Below are positions 8,389-16,995 of a DNA stretch of 44,446 bases, in pieces; the first letter of the stretch is position 1; each line of letters starts with the position of its first letter. The notes below the pieces were generated by a model. It was not told where the DNA came from. It saw only the letters and a list, made by a program, of their open reading frames with translations, and did no database searches. Origin of the DNA: Deltaproteobacteria bacterium HGW-Deltaproteobacteria-4 (lineage in GTDB: Bacteria; Desulfobacterota; Desulfuromonadia; Desulfuromonadales; UBA2197); the NCBI GenBank assembly GCA_002841765.1, contig PHAV01000020.1:1-44446 (forward strand), read 5' to 3'. The translations under genes and the position numbers were made by a program.

Positions 8389-8982
8389 ATGTCTTGGAAA
8401 ATCCAGCTTTTAACTTTTAATTTTCTCATCTTATTGGTGGCGGGCGCCGCAGCTGATATTTACCGGTATGTCGATGCTGATGGCATTGTGCATTTTACCA
8501 ATGACCCCCCGACTAAAAAATTTAAACTTTATCGTCGTGAAACTATTGCAATTAAACCCGGTAGTGCCGGTCCGGCAATTCCCTCTTCACTCGGGAATAT
8601 TATCCGCCATTACAGCGAAAAATATAGTCTTGAAGAGGGATTGGTTCACGCCGTTATCAAGGCAGAGAGCAATTATAACGCTACAGCGGTCTCAAAAAAA
8701 GGGGCCTTGGGGATGATGCAGTTGATGCCGGGGACGGCGCGCTTGCTTAAGGTCGACAACCCCCTTGATCCCGCCGAGAATATCGGTGGGGGCAGTCGTT
8801 ATTTGCGGCAGATGCTTGATGAATTTAACGGCAATCTCGACTTTGCCATCGCTGCTTACAACGCCGGACCCAACGCGGTCAAGCGTCATGGCGGAATCCC
8901 TCCGTATGAGGAGACTCGCACTTACGTGAAGCGGGTAAAACAATATCTCAGCACTTATCGGCAAGGCGGCACTAACCTATGA
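8389..8982 (+). CDS. Lytic transglycosylase with DUF4124 and SLT domains
   Basis: A 197-aa exported murein lytic transglycosylase. An N-terminal signal segment (about 1-22, VAGAAA) is followed by a short DUF4124 motif (DIYRYVDADGIVHFTNDPP, 23-41) and a soluble lytic transglycosylase domain from about 65. The catalytic glutamate is E93 (KAESNYN), followed by GALGMMQLMPGTA and the AAYNAGPNAV motif. It cleaves peptidoglycan glycan strands to 1,6-anhydro products. The stop overlaps the pgsA start by 4 bp (ATGA), suggesting coupling of cell-wall and phospholipid genes. Confidence 0.92.
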   Translation: MSWKIQLLTFNFLILLVAGAAADIYRYVDADGIVHFTNDPPTKKFKLYRRETIAIKPGSAGPAIPSSLGNIIRHYSEKYSLEEGLVHAVIKAESNYNATAVSKKGALGMMQLMPGTARLLKVDNPLDPAENIGGGSRYLRQMLDEFNGNLDFAIAAYNAGPNAVKRHGGIPPYEETRTYVKRVKQYLSTYRQGGTNL

Positions 8983-9587
8983 ATTTACGGACCGGGCGGC
9001 TTAATCTCCCCAATCTGCTCACCTTGGCGAGAATTGCTGCTATCCCTGTTGTCGTCCTCTTGCTGATGTCTGACACCCGACAATCCGGTTTCTGGGCTGC
9101 TGCTATTTTCGGTGCTGCCGCCATCACCGATTGGCTTGATGGCTGGTTGGCGCGGCGTTGGCAAATCGTCACGGTTCTAGGGAAATTCCTTGATCCTCTG
9201 GCCGATAAACTCATCGTCATGGCGGCCCTGATCATGCTCATCCCCCTCGGTCGCGTCCCTGCTTGGGCGGTCTTCCTTATTCTTGCCCGTGAGGTGACGA
9301 TCACCGGCCTGCGTTCCATCGCTTCCTCCGAGGGGATCGTTATTGCCGCCAGCGATCTCGGAAAATACAAAACCATCATCCAGATGGTTTCGATCGCTGC
9401 CCTGTTATTGCATTACGATTACTACTGGCTCTTCGGTATCCGCTCCGAAATCTTTCATGTCACCATGCATAATCCCGGGATATTATTTTTCTATGCGGCC
9501 TTTATTATGACGATGTGGTCGGGCATTGATTATCTGGTGAAATTTTTCAAAGTCATTGTCGGCGAAAAAAACCTTGGGGGAGGGTGA
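8979..9587 (+). CDS. pgsA: CDP-diacylglycerol-glycerol-3-phosphate 3-phosphatidyltransferase
   Basis: A 202-aa integral membrane enzyme that makes phosphatidylglycerol phosphate. The CDP-alcohol phosphatidyltransferase signature is complete: D51, D54-G55, A58-R59, G68, D72 and D76, in the spacing D-x2-DG-x2-AR-x8-G-x3-D-x3-D. Several hydrophobic helices surround it (14-30, 36-50, 78-92, 135-147 and 162-180). The start overlaps the preceding SLT gene by 4 bp. Assignment to PgsA rather than PssA or cardiolipin-type enzymes rests on the NLPNLLTLARI N-terminus and overall length. Confidence 0.93.
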   Translation: MNLRTGRLNLPNLLTLARIAAIPVVVLLLMSDTRQSGFWAAAIFGAAAITDWLDGWLARRWQIVTVLGKFLDPLADKLIVMAALIMLIPLGRVPAWAVFLILAREVTITGLRSIASSEGIVIAASDLGKYKTIIQMVSIAALLLHYDYYWLFGIRSEIFHVTMHNPGILFFYAAFIMTMWSGIDYLVKFFKVIVGEKNLGGG

Positions 9588-9595
9588 AATTTCTG

Positions 9596-9625
9596 TTGAC
9601 TCAATGAACCCTCCTTTGCTATAAA
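9596..9625 (+). promoter_or_regulatory. Sigma-70 promoter of tRNA-Gly
   Basis: TTGACT (9596-9601), 18-base spacer, TATAAA (9620-9625), then a GC-rich discriminator (TTGCCCCG). The GC-rich start region is typical of stringently controlled stable-RNA promoters. Confidence 0.75.
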
Positions 9626-9663
9626 TTGCCCCGTTCGCAGGGACAGTATTAAAGTCAGAATTT

Positions 9664-9738
<75 letters not shown>

Positions 9739-9742
9739 AAAT

Positions 9743-9781
9743 AAAAAAAGACTTAGCCATTTGTGCTGAGTCTTTTTTTTT
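9743..9781 (+). terminator. Terminator of tRNA-Gly
   Basis: AAGACTTAGC pairs with GCTGAGTCTT (one G-T pair) around CATTTGT, followed by a run of nine T residues; the A-run on the left also allows some function on the other strand. Confidence 0.9.
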
Positions 9782-9866
9782 GTTGCAAAACGAGATTATG
9801 CTGTTAAATTATTGACGATTTTAATTTGCAGTTTCTTTGATTACACCCTAACCCGGAGGTCGTATT

Positions 9867-10604
9867 ATGAAAAAATCTTTACTTTTCCTGAGTGTAACTG
9901 CTGGCGCTCTCACCCTCAGCGGCTGCTGCTTCTTTATGAGACCGCCTGTGCCGGAGCAGGCACCCCCGGCAAAGCCGGCGGCTGTCGTTCCTGCCCCTGC
10001 GCCAGTCGTCGTGTCTCCCGTTCTTGTCCCCGCACCGCTCCCTCCTGTTGATAGTGATAAAGACGGCGTTATCGACGAGAAGGATCAATGCCCGGGGACA
10101 GCGGCTGGAGTGGCCGTTGACGCCAAAGGATGTCCTCTTGACAGCGATAAGGACGGAGTGATTGATAGTCTTGATCAGTGCCCGAATACCCGCGCCGGTC
10201 TGGCGGTTGACAGCAAGGGATGCCCTCCTCCGATTGAAGAAAATGTCAAAATTGCCATCGGTGTGCTCTTCGCGACCGGTAAAGCAGACATCAAAGAAGA
10301 TTCTGCCGAAGACATTAAAAAACTCGGTGTTTTCATGCAGACTTATCCGACAACGACAACGGTGATCGAAGGACATACTGACAGTGTCGGCTCTGCTGCC
10401 ATGAATAAGGACCTTTCACAGCGCCGCGCCGAAGCGGTACGTGAGTACCTGATCAAGAACTACGCCATTGATGCCAAGCGTATCAAAGCGGTCGGTTATG
10501 GCCCTGACCGCCCGGTTGCCGATAATGCTACGGCTCAGGGTCGGCAACTGAACCGGCGGATCGAAGCCGCGATCGAAACGGTGATTCTCAAACCCCAGCA
10601 ATAA
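9867..10604 (+). CDS. OmpA-family lipoprotein with thrombospondin type 3 repeats
   Basis: A 245-aa outer-membrane lipoprotein. The lipobox LSGC puts the lipid on C20. Residues 26-60 are a Pro/Ala/Val-rich linker. Two acidic repeats (DSDKDGVIDEKDQCP at 62 and DSDKDGVIDSLDQCP at 92) are thrombospondin type 3 calcium-binding units, each ending in a paired cysteine (KGCP). The OmpA C-terminal domain (about 128-240) has the peptidoglycan-binding GHTDSVG (D172) and NRRIE (R231). It should tether the outer membrane to the cell wall. It has a good ribosome site (CGGAGG) and its own terminator. Confidence 0.93.
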   Translation: MKKSLLFLSVTAGALTLSGCCFFMRPPVPEQAPPAKPAAVVPAPAPVVVSPVLVPAPLPPVDSDKDGVIDEKDQCPGTAAGVAVDAKGCPLDSDKDGVIDSLDQCPNTRAGLAVDSKGCPPPIEENVKIAIGVLFATGKADIKEDSAEDIKKLGVFMQTYPTTTTVIEGHTDSVGSAAMNKDLSQRRAEAVREYLIKNYAIDAKRIKAVGYGPDRPVADNATAQGRQLNRRIEAAIETVILKPQQ

Positions 10605-10625
10605 ATAAGTAGCAAAAGTCCGATA

Positions 10626-10669
10626 GCAACGCCTCCGTCATTCGCTTGTCGGAGGCGTTGCCATTTTTA
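10626..10669 (+). terminator. Terminator after the OmpA-like lipoprotein
   Basis: A perfect 12-bp stem, GCAACGCCTCCG (10626-10637) with CGGAGGCGTTGC (10650-10661), followed by CATTTTTAT. Confidence 0.85.
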
Positions 10670-10744
10670 TCCTGGGGAGATCAATCCCTTTTTTTCTTGG
10701 CACAGGGACCTAGCGGGTGTGAGTATTCTAACAAGGAGGATTTC

Positions 10745-13700
10745 GTGTCCAGGTTGCTGACCATGATAAAGCAGAATAAAAGATTGCGCTGGTGGTTGAT
10801 TGCTTGCGGCGTAGCGAGCCTGATTCTCCTGTTGGTTGTGCCGTTAGTGGTCAAACAACAAACGATCAAGTGGGTGGCGACCCATACCAGCCGAAGTCTG
10901 ACGATCGACTCCCTCCGTATCAATCCCCTGACGCTGGCAGTCACCCTGCGTGGTGTCAGTCTCAGTGATCCCGACAACTCTCCCACACCTTTTATCGCTT
11001 TTGATCGTCTGGATATGGCCCTCAGTTTACGTTCGGTGTGGGATCGTGCCTTGATTCTGAAGAAACTCAGCATCGCAGGACCAAGGGTCCGTTTGGTGCG
11101 AATCGCCGAAAATAGCTACAACTTTGCTGATTTGCAGGCGCTCGGTGAACAGTCGCCGCAAAGCGAAGCGTCCCGCCCTGCGGATAAAGAAAAACCGTTT
11201 CTCTTTTCGATCAACAATATATCTCTCACAGATGGTCATATCGACATTATAGATAAAGTTCTCCCCGAGGAGCAGCACCACACCATCAGCGCGCTGAATA
11301 TCGGCGTCCCTTTTGTCGGCAACATTCCGTATCTGACGGATCTTTACGTCACCCCGTCTTTGCGCGCCAACATCAACGAAGCTCCCTTTGTCTTTGAGGG
11401 GAAGCTCAAACCATTCAAGGACGGCTCTGAAACCACTCTCGATCTGACATTCACTGCTTTCGATCTCGCACACTATATCCCCTACCTGCCAGCCACTTTA
11501 CCGCTCCAGATCAAACGCGGACTTGTCGACAGTAAAATCACAGTGGCCTATCAGGTTGCCAGAGATCTGAAACCGGAAGTTGAACTCTTCGGATCCCTGC
11601 ATCTGGCCAACTTCGCCGCAGACAGTCTCGACGGTGCGCCCCTCGCCACTATCAGTGATCTCGGGGTTGAACTTCTCCCGACCCGGCCGTTGTCCGGGGA
11701 TATTGTTATCAAAAAGATCGACATCAACGGGGTTCAATTGTCGGCCCACCGTAATCAGCAGGGAGCGTGGAATCTCCCTGGACTGACAGCCCGGGACGAC
11801 TCCGTCGCTACACCGTCGGTGGTGGAGAATATCGATGCCGAAGAACCTGCCGTGCCGCTTCGACTGCGCATCCAGACTTTGAATCTTAGCGATAGTGTAA
11901 TAGATTTTCATGATGAAATCCCGGCCGGCGGATTTGAAACCCGACTAAAACAGATCAGCCTGGAGGTCAAGAACTTTGACAACGGCTCTTCTGCCGTCGC
12001 CAGCCTTGCTCTCAACTTCACGACAGAACGTAGTGAAATCTTCGAGCTTACGGGGGGGATCACTCTCAATCCGCTCAGTGCCGACCTCGATGTCAAACTG
12101 GAACGGCTGCCCCTGGCCGCTTACTACCCCTATCTGCAAACGCAGTTGATATCGCCGGTGAGTGGATTTCTGACACTTGAAAGCAACGTCGGTTTTGACC
12201 AAGAGTCGGGTGTCCGTCTCCGTGAAGGTAGTCTTTTGCTGGAAGTGTTGCAGGTCCCTTTTCGCCCCGGCGAAGGGTTGTCGTTGCCACGTCTGACCGC
12301 CAACGGTGTGCAGGTCGATTTGAAGCGGCAAAGTTATCATCTGGAGGAGCTGGTTCTGGATCAGGGTCGAGTCAAGTTGACGCGCTTCAGCGATGGGCGC
12401 TGGTCACCCCTTGACCTGTTGCGGAGAGGGGGAAAACAGGCAGCATCATCAATTAGTGCCGCGCCGCCCTCAGAATCAGCGCCGAATTTTACCCTTGGCC
12501 GGCTGCTGGTCAATAATTGGCAGGCAGAGTTTCGTGACGAAACGGTCGACAACACTCTGATCTTAAGTAAGCTCAATATCGCTGTGGACCGGTTAGTCTA
12601 TCCTGAATTGACCGTCGATCGTGCTGTCTTTGCTGCAAGTTCCGCTGGGGGGAAACTGCAACTCGAAGCCGGCGGGCGCCTGGATCCCTTGGCACTTAAC
12701 GGCCGTCTGCAGTTCAAGCAACTCCCGCTCTCCCAATTTTGGGCCTATGTCCCGCCCAACGTGCGGGTTCTGTTGGTCACTGGCGATCTCAACAGTGATT
12801 TGCGCTTCCGCCTTGTCCAGAAACAGCAGCAAATCTCCGGCAACTGTCGCGGCTCTCTCGGCATCAATGATCTCTACCTGGTCAATAGCGACGATGCCGA
12901 CGACTTGCTGCGCTGGGAGAATCTAAACCTGGATCGAATTGCCCTGGACCTTGAGCAACCCCGTCTGGACATCGCCGAGATTGCTTTGAGCGGCCTGGTG
13001 ACCCGGTTGACGATTACTCCGGAGGGCACACTCAACTTCAGCAAGGTTGTGGAAAAGGAGGAGCCGCTTGTCCAGGAAGATCCCGCACCCCCGACCGCTC
13101 CTCCGGATCAGCCAGATACGGCCCCCCGTGACTGGCATGTTGCTATTGACAACGTGACGCTGCAGAACGGCCGGATTGATTTCACCGATCGCCATATGTC
13201 CCCACCATTTCATGCCGAGATGAGCAACCTTGGCGGCCGGATCAGCGGTCTTTCGTCCTCTCCCGAGATGCTGGCCGATGTCGATGTCCGCGGTCAGCTG
13301 GAAAGTCGTTCGCCACTCCAGATCGTCGGGACGATGAATCCTCTCAGCAAGACCCCGCAGGTCGATCTCAAGGTGATTTTCAGTGACATCGAGCTGAGTC
13401 CGGCAACCCCCTACACCGGGCGCTATCTCGGTTATACCGTCGACAAAGGCAAACTCTTTCTCGATCTCAACTACCGGGTGGAAAATAAAGTCCTTGCAGC
13501 CTCAAATAAGATCTTTCTCGATCAGTTTAACTTTGGCTCGAGTGTCGAGAGCGCCGATGCCGTTAATCTGCCGGTGAAGCTGGCCGTGGCGCTGCTTAAG
13601 GATCGCAACGGCGAGATTCACCTTGATGTGCCGGTCAGCGGACAGACCGACGATCCTGAATTCAGTCTCTGGCGGATTGTTTGGCAAGTCCTTAGAAATC

Positions 13701-14338
13701 TTCTGATCAAGGCCGCCACCTCGCCCTTCGCTTTACTGACCTCCTTTGCCGGGGGGGAGGATTTCAGCGCCGTGCAGTTTGCGCCGGGGAGTGCAAAATT
13801 GAGCGAGCTTGATCGGGAAAATCTTGCCAAACTCGCAACAGTTCTGGTTGATCGTCCCACCTTGAAGCTGGAGTTGACGGGGCATGCCGAGGCGGTTATC
13901 GATGAAGAAGCTTATCGACGGCAGTTACTGGAGAATCGGATCAGACGTGTCAAGTTTCTGGAGTTGGCCCGTAACAAGGAGATTGCTGCCGGACAGACGG
14001 TTGAGACGATCGAAGTGACCGCTGCCGAGCGGCCGCGCTATCTCAAGGAGGTTTACCGCAAAGAGGATTTTCCCAAGCCGCGTAACGTCATCGGCCTGCT
14101 CAAGGATCTGCCGGATGAGGAGATGGAAAAGCTGATTTTGAGCCATATCGTGATCGGGCCGGCACAGCTGAGCGAACTTGCCTGGGCCCGCAGTGCAGCG
14201 GTTAAGAACGAACTGGTGGAGCAGAATGGCCTTCCTGCCGAACGAATCTTTCAGAACAATGTTGAGATCGTCCGGCCAAAGGATAAGGCAGACGACTGGT
14301 CAGGAAACCGTGTGGAATTCGGCGTGGCGGCGGGCTGA
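10745..14338 (+). CDS. Large DUF748 (AsmA-like) envelope protein
   Basis: An 1197-aa protein with one N-terminal membrane helix (about residues 15-31, LIACGVASLILLLVVPLVV). A long, repetitive, beta-rich region follows, in which phrases such as 'NNISLTDGHIDIID' and 'NVTLQNGRIDFTD' recur, the hallmark of DUF748 repeats. The AsmA superfamily is proposed to form long grooves carrying lipids between membranes; that role here is inference. Near the C-terminus FAPGSAKLSELDRENLAKLA and ELTGHAE resemble an OmpA-like fold. The GTG at 10745 is chosen because AAGGAGGA lies 4 bases upstream; a longer frame from 10646 would start inside the preceding terminator. Confidence 0.9.
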   Translation: MSRLLTMIKQNKRLRWWLIACGVASLILLLVVPLVVKQQTIKWVATHTSRSLTIDSLRINPLTLAVTLRGVSLSDPDNSPTPFIAFDRLDMALSLRSVWDRALILKKLSIAGPRVRLVRIAENSYNFADLQALGEQSPQSEASRPADKEKPFLFSINNISLTDGHIDIIDKVLPEEQHHTISALNIGVPFVGNIPYLTDLYVTPSLRANINEAPFVFEGKLKPFKDGSETTLDLTFTAFDLAHYIPYLPATLPLQIKRGLVDSKITVAYQVARDLKPEVELFGSLHLANFAADSLDGAPLATISDLGVELLPTRPLSGDIVIKKIDINGVQLSAHRNQQGAWNLPGLTARDDSVATPSVVENIDAEEPAVPLRLRIQTLNLSDSVIDFHDEIPAGGFETRLKQISLEVKNFDNGSSAVASLALNFTTERSEIFELTGGITLNPLSADLDVKLERLPLAAYYPYLQTQLISPVSGFLTLESNVGFDQESGVRLREGSLLLEVLQVPFRPGEGLSLPRLTANGVQVDLKRQSYHLEELVLDQGRVKLTRFSDGRWSPLDLLRRGGKQAASSISAAPPSESAPNFTLGRLLVNNWQAEFRDETVDNTLILSKLNIAVDRLVYPELTVDRAVFAASSAGGKLQLEAGGRLDPLALNGRLQFKQLPLSQFWAYVPPNVRVLLVTGDLNSDLRFRLVQKQQQISGNCRGSLGINDLYLVNSDDADDLLRWENLNLDRIALDLEQPRLDIAEIALSGLVTRLTITPEGTLNFSKVVEKEEPLVQEDPAPPTAPPDQPDTAPRDWHVAIDNVTLQNGRIDFTDRHMSPPFHAEMSNLGGRISGLSSSPEMLADVDVRGQLESRSPLQIVGTMNPLSKTPQVDLKVIFSDIELSPATPYTGRYLGYTVDKGKLFLDLNYRVENKVLAASNKIFLDQFNFGSSVESADAVNLPVKLAVALLKDRNGEIHLDVPVSGQTDDPEFSLWRIVWQVLRNLLIKAATSPFALLTSFAGGEDFSAVQFAPGSAKLSELDRENLAKLATVLVDRPTLKLELTGHAEAVIDEEAYRRQLLENRIRRVKFLELARNKEIAAGQTVETIEVTAAERPRYLKEVYRKEDFPKPRNVIGLLKDLPDEEMEKLILSHIVIGPAQLSELAWARSAAVKNELVEQNGLPAERIFQNNVEIVRPKDKADDWSGNRVEFGVAAG

Positions 14339-14391
14339 CGGGGCGAGCTGTCACCAAAATGCGAAGCAGGACTAATTTGACCGCACCCGAC

Positions 14392-14426
14392 AAAAAAGCC
14401 CGGTCCGCATGAACGGGCCGGGCTTT
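14392..14426 (-). terminator. Terminator of mscL (and weakly of the DUF748 gene)
   Basis: AAAGCCCGGTCCG (14395-14407) pairs with CGGGCCGGGCTTT (14414-14426) with one G-T pair. On the minus strand the stem is followed by six T residues (14397-14392); on the plus strand only TTT follows, so it mainly serves mscL. Confidence 0.85.
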
Positions 14427-14454
14427 AAAGCATGAAGATTTTTTTGATCGCTGT

Positions 14455-14874
14455 TTAGATCTCTGAGGTGCAGTGGGGGCAACGGGTGGCCTTGAGTGCA
14501 ATCGTTGATAGACACTTGGGGCACTCCTTGGTGGTCACTTCAACCGGCGCCGCTTCTTCTTTCTTTTTGAGTCTGTTCATCTGCTTGATGACCATGAAGA
14601 TTGCAAAGGCGACAATGACAAAATCGAGTAGTGTGTTAACAAAGAGTCCGTAGTTTATTGACACTGCTTCTGCAGTCGCAGTCTTTTCCCGCAGAATGAT
14701 CGACAGCTTCGAAAAATCGACGTTGCCGAGGATCAGTCCGATGGGTGGCATGATGACATCAGCGACCAACGAACTGACGATCTTGCCGAAAGCGCCACCG
14801 ATGACGATGCCGACTGCCATGTCGACGACATTGCCGCGCATGGCAAATTCCTTGAACTCTTTGACCATGGACAT
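14455..14874 (-). CDS. mscL: Large-conductance mechanosensitive channel with C-terminal zinc ribbon
   Basis: A 139-aa inner-membrane channel that opens under membrane tension to release solutes. The N-terminal [20 protein letters not shown] and the two helices (about 15-45 and 74-96) match MscL. After the basic RLKKKEE segment, where E. coli MscL has a cytoplasmic helix bundle, this protein has CPKC (118-121) and CPHC (132-135), a short zinc-ribbon-like motif. The ATG at 14874 follows AGGAGGAATCTT; a frame 12 codons longer has no support. Confidence 0.95.
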   Translation of the reverse strand: MSMVKEFKEFAMRGNVVDMAVGIVIGGAFGKIVSSLVADVIMPPIGLILGNVDFSKLSIILREKTATAEAVSINYGLFVNTLLDFVIVAFAIFMVIKQMNRLKKKEEAAPVEVTTKECPKCLSTIALKATRCPHCTSEI

Positions 14875-14928
14875 AAGATTCCTCCTGGGTTTGAGTGGCA
14901 TTCGATGCAATTAAAAAAATATTTTAAT

Positions 14929-14957
14929 TTTTTATACTTTTATTCGTGCTCTGTCAA
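14929..14957 (-). promoter_or_regulatory. Probable sigma-70 promoter of mscL
   Basis: On the minus strand TTGACA (14957-14952) is followed after 17 bases by TAAAAA (14934-14929), or after 15 bases by TATAAA, in a strongly AT-rich leader about 55 bp from the start codon. Confidence 0.6.
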
Positions 14958-15020
14958 TAGCCCGAAATTCTTGACTTCTAACAAGGGGAATATTTTGAGG
15001 AACGCTCAATCCTCCTGCCG

Positions 15021-15512
15021 CTAACGGGACCACGTCACCCGGACCGGGGGGCCGGCATGGCTCCAGGTATAATGCAGTTCACCCCCATGCGCTTTAAAAA
15101 CCACGCGACCGATTTTCTGGGCGAGCTTCACGTCGGTGGTAGTAATGGTGATACTGCCCTTCTCTTTGTTGATATCCATCACCCTGCCTAGCGGATTCTT
15201 TGCCGCTGAGTCCTGTGCGGTGTTCTTGACCAGATTGTTGATCTCGTCTTCGTGGCCGGCATAAAAGTCGCCACTCAGTGAGATAATTCCTGCCGGATTT
15301 TGATCGGCAATCCGGTGGCAAGCCGGACAGACGATATTCTGCCCCTCCTGCCGTGCTGCGCTACTAGTTTCCTGAACCCAGCGTTTGTTGCGGAAGACGG
15401 CGCCGCACGCGCAATAGGCTGCTCCTTTGACCCCATCTTTACCCTGATAGGCGTCGAGGCTGCGTGGGGTCCGTTGCCCTTTTTCTTCGGTTCTCCGGTT
15501 TGCGGTCGTCAT
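15021..15512 (-). CDS. BCAM0308-family zinc-finger protein
   Basis: A 163-aa soluble protein resembling the BCAM0308 family of unknown function, often found in stress or anaerobic gene groups. A treble-clef-like zinc site is suggested by CAC (C34, C36) and CPAC (C62, C65). The C-terminal half ends in a conserved HGGELHYTWSH. GGGAGG sits 9 bases before the ATG. It follows hsp20 on the same strand after 89 bp, fitting a stress-related role, but no function is established. Confidence 0.75.
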   Translation of the reverse strand: MTTANRRTEEKGQRTPRSLDAYQGKDGVKGAAYCACGAVFRNKRWVQETSSAARQEGQNIVCPACHRIADQNPAGIISLSGDFYAGHEDEINNLVKNTAQDSAAKNPLGRVMDINKEKGSITITTTDVKLAQKIGRVVFKAHGGELHYTWSHAGPPVRVTWSR

Positions 15513-15601
15513 CTTTCAGTGCCTCCCGTGTGATTATTCCGGAAAAAGAACTCCCCCCTTCATCCCGCCGCACCAAGCGATATGCTCAGTGGTCGTGAGT
15601 A

Positions 15602-16105
15602 CTATTTCACGGTGATTTTTTGTGCTTGCGGCTTTTTGCTCTCAGTTTTCGGCATCCTGATTTCCAGGACCCCGTTTTTGAATGAGGCATTGATTTTGTC
15701 GACCTGAATCTCTACCGGCAGCCGGAGTTTCCGGACGAACGAGCCATAGGAACGTTCCACCCGGTAATAATCTTTGCGTTCAGTCTTCTCTTCCGACTTT
15801 TTCTCCCCGGAGATAGTGATGATATCGTCGGTGAAGTCGACGTTGATCTCCTCCTTTTTGATCCCCGGCAGGTCAGCTTTGATGACGAGGTCATTCCCAT
15901 CTTCGAACATGTCGATTGACGTCGAGACGCTGGTCAATTCAGGGAACTTGAAGCGGGGCATAAAGGACGGTGCAAAGAAACGCCGCTGAAAAAAGTCATC
16001 GAACAACTGCTCCATCTCTGCGAAAGGGGAAGTGTATTTCTGTAACTCACCAGGTTTTTCACCTCTTTTCTCCGATATGGAGATTTCTTTTTTATCGTCT
16101 GCCAT
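15602..16105 (-). CDS. Small heat shock protein, Hsp20 / alpha-crystallin family
   Basis: A 167-aa chaperone that holds unfolded proteins. The alpha-crystallin domain spans about 55-150, with DLVIKADLPGIKKEEINV and the GVLEIRMPK signature near the end; KITVK closes it. The ATG at 16105 follows GGAGGAG by 6 bases; an upstream extension of 41 residues in the same frame lacks a site. No convincing sigma-32 promoter or ROSE-type RNA thermometer could be read upstream. It lies 80 bp after the SAP/Cys gene in a same-strand cluster. Confidence 0.94.
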   Translation of the reverse strand: MADDKKEISISEKRGEKPGELQKYTSPFAEMEQLFDDFFQRRFFAPSFMPRFKFPELTSVSTSIDMFEDGNDLVIKADLPGIKKEEINVDFTDDIITISGEKKSEEKTERKDYYRVERSYGSFVRKLRLPVEIQVDKINASFKNGVLEIRMPKTESKKPQAQKITVK

Positions 16106-16185
16106 GGCTCTCTCCTCCGTTGTTGTTTGGGGTGAACTCCCCCGGTTGTTTGAATCACCTTCGAGCGAAAGGATTTTGTCTCGAA

Positions 16186-16365
16186 TCAGGTACAATCCTC
16201 GCGCCACAAACAATTGGACTGTCCACATTCGTTGACACTGTTGCTGCCAAAACAGGCTGTGTTCCCCTCGGCCTGCTGAATGGCCCGGATGAGTTCGCCT
16301 TTATTGGCTTTGCCGGGTTTAAGCTGATGTTGTTTGGCAATTTTTTTGATCGCATCGATTTTCAT
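16186..16365 (-). CDS. Small SAP-domain-like protein with C-terminal Cys cluster
   Basis: A 59-aa protein. Residues 1-32 (IKKIAKQHQLKPGKANKGEL and following) match the helix-extended-helix SAP/Rho-N fold, which often binds nucleic acid. The tail has four cysteines (C38, C47, C52, C58) ending CLWREDCT, which suggests a metal site. The ATG at 16365 follows GGGAGG; the first 47 bp overlap the 3' end of the STAS gene in another frame, so the two are likely coupled. Similar small proteins are recalled from Geobacter relatives, but no function is known to me. Confidence 0.75.
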   Translation of the reverse strand: MKIDAIKKIAKQHQLKPGKANKGELIRAIQQAEGNTACFGSNSVNECGQSNCLWREDCT

Positions 16366-16723
16366 CGTGGAATTTCCTCCCTTTATTGTTTTTTTTAAGC
16401 TGAGGTTCTGCCCAAAAGGTTTTTTCCTGATAACAAATTTCAATCAGTAATCCCTGGAGTGTATTTCGCAATTTACGGGGCGGGTTAATCATCTGCAGGT
16501 CAATGCCCCGGAACTTGAAAGAGCGGAGCCAGATGTAAAGAACCTGCAACCCGCTCGCATCAACTTCGTTTAGCTGACCACAATCGATGCGCAGGTTCTT
16601 CACCTCGGCCACCTTTAGTTGTTGTAACGAGACCGCGAGGGAATCGATATTGCGGTCGGTCATTTCAGTACGGGTCCAATTTCCCATCAATTGAGCCATG
16701 GTGCCGGAGATATTTACTTTCAT
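16319..16723 (-). CDS. STAS-domain protein (anti-sigma-factor-antagonist-like)
   Basis: A 134-aa protein. Residues about 4-95 form a STAS domain; EVDASGLQVLYIW contains S57, the position phosphorylated in SpoIIAA-type antagonists. The C-terminal part (KKNNKGRKFHDENRCDQKN) is basic and is produced partly by reading through the overlapping SAP gene region. GAAGG lies before the ATG at 16723. No anti-sigma kinase or sigma factor is next to it, so its partner is unknown. It is the first gene of the group with the SAP protein, Hsp20 and BCAM0308 protein. Confidence 0.82.
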   Translation of the reverse strand: MKVNISGTMAQLMGNWTRTEMTDRNIDSLAVSLQQLKVAEVKNLRIDCGQLNEVDASGLQVLYIWLRSFKFRGIDLQMINPPRKLRNTLQGLLIEICYQEKTFWAEPQLKKNNKGRKFHDENRCDQKNCQTTSA

Positions 16724-16995
16724 AAGGACCTTCCGAAGTTTGAACTGTTTAGTCTGTCTGTTTGCGGAGCGCTGAAGATCTAACTTGCTAATCCTCTGAG
16801 TTAAATCTCCGGTTAAATATGGTCGTTAAAAAATAGTAACGGTCAATTGCTTCAATGCAAGCCCCTTTGATTTTTTCTTCACGACGCGAGCAGAAAAAAT
16901 CAGCGTTGTAAAAATTAAATAGTTTGCCAGGACACAAACTGACTGACCAGTTCTGCTAATTGTGCTGCACACAATCAAGAGCAGGAGGTTTTGTC

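Noticed and set aside
15900-16200. Sigma-32 promoter or ROSE thermometer before hsp20
   Set aside because: A CTCGAA and a CCGGGG box can be picked out, but match and spacing are poor and no stable hairpin masking GGAGGAG was found by eye.
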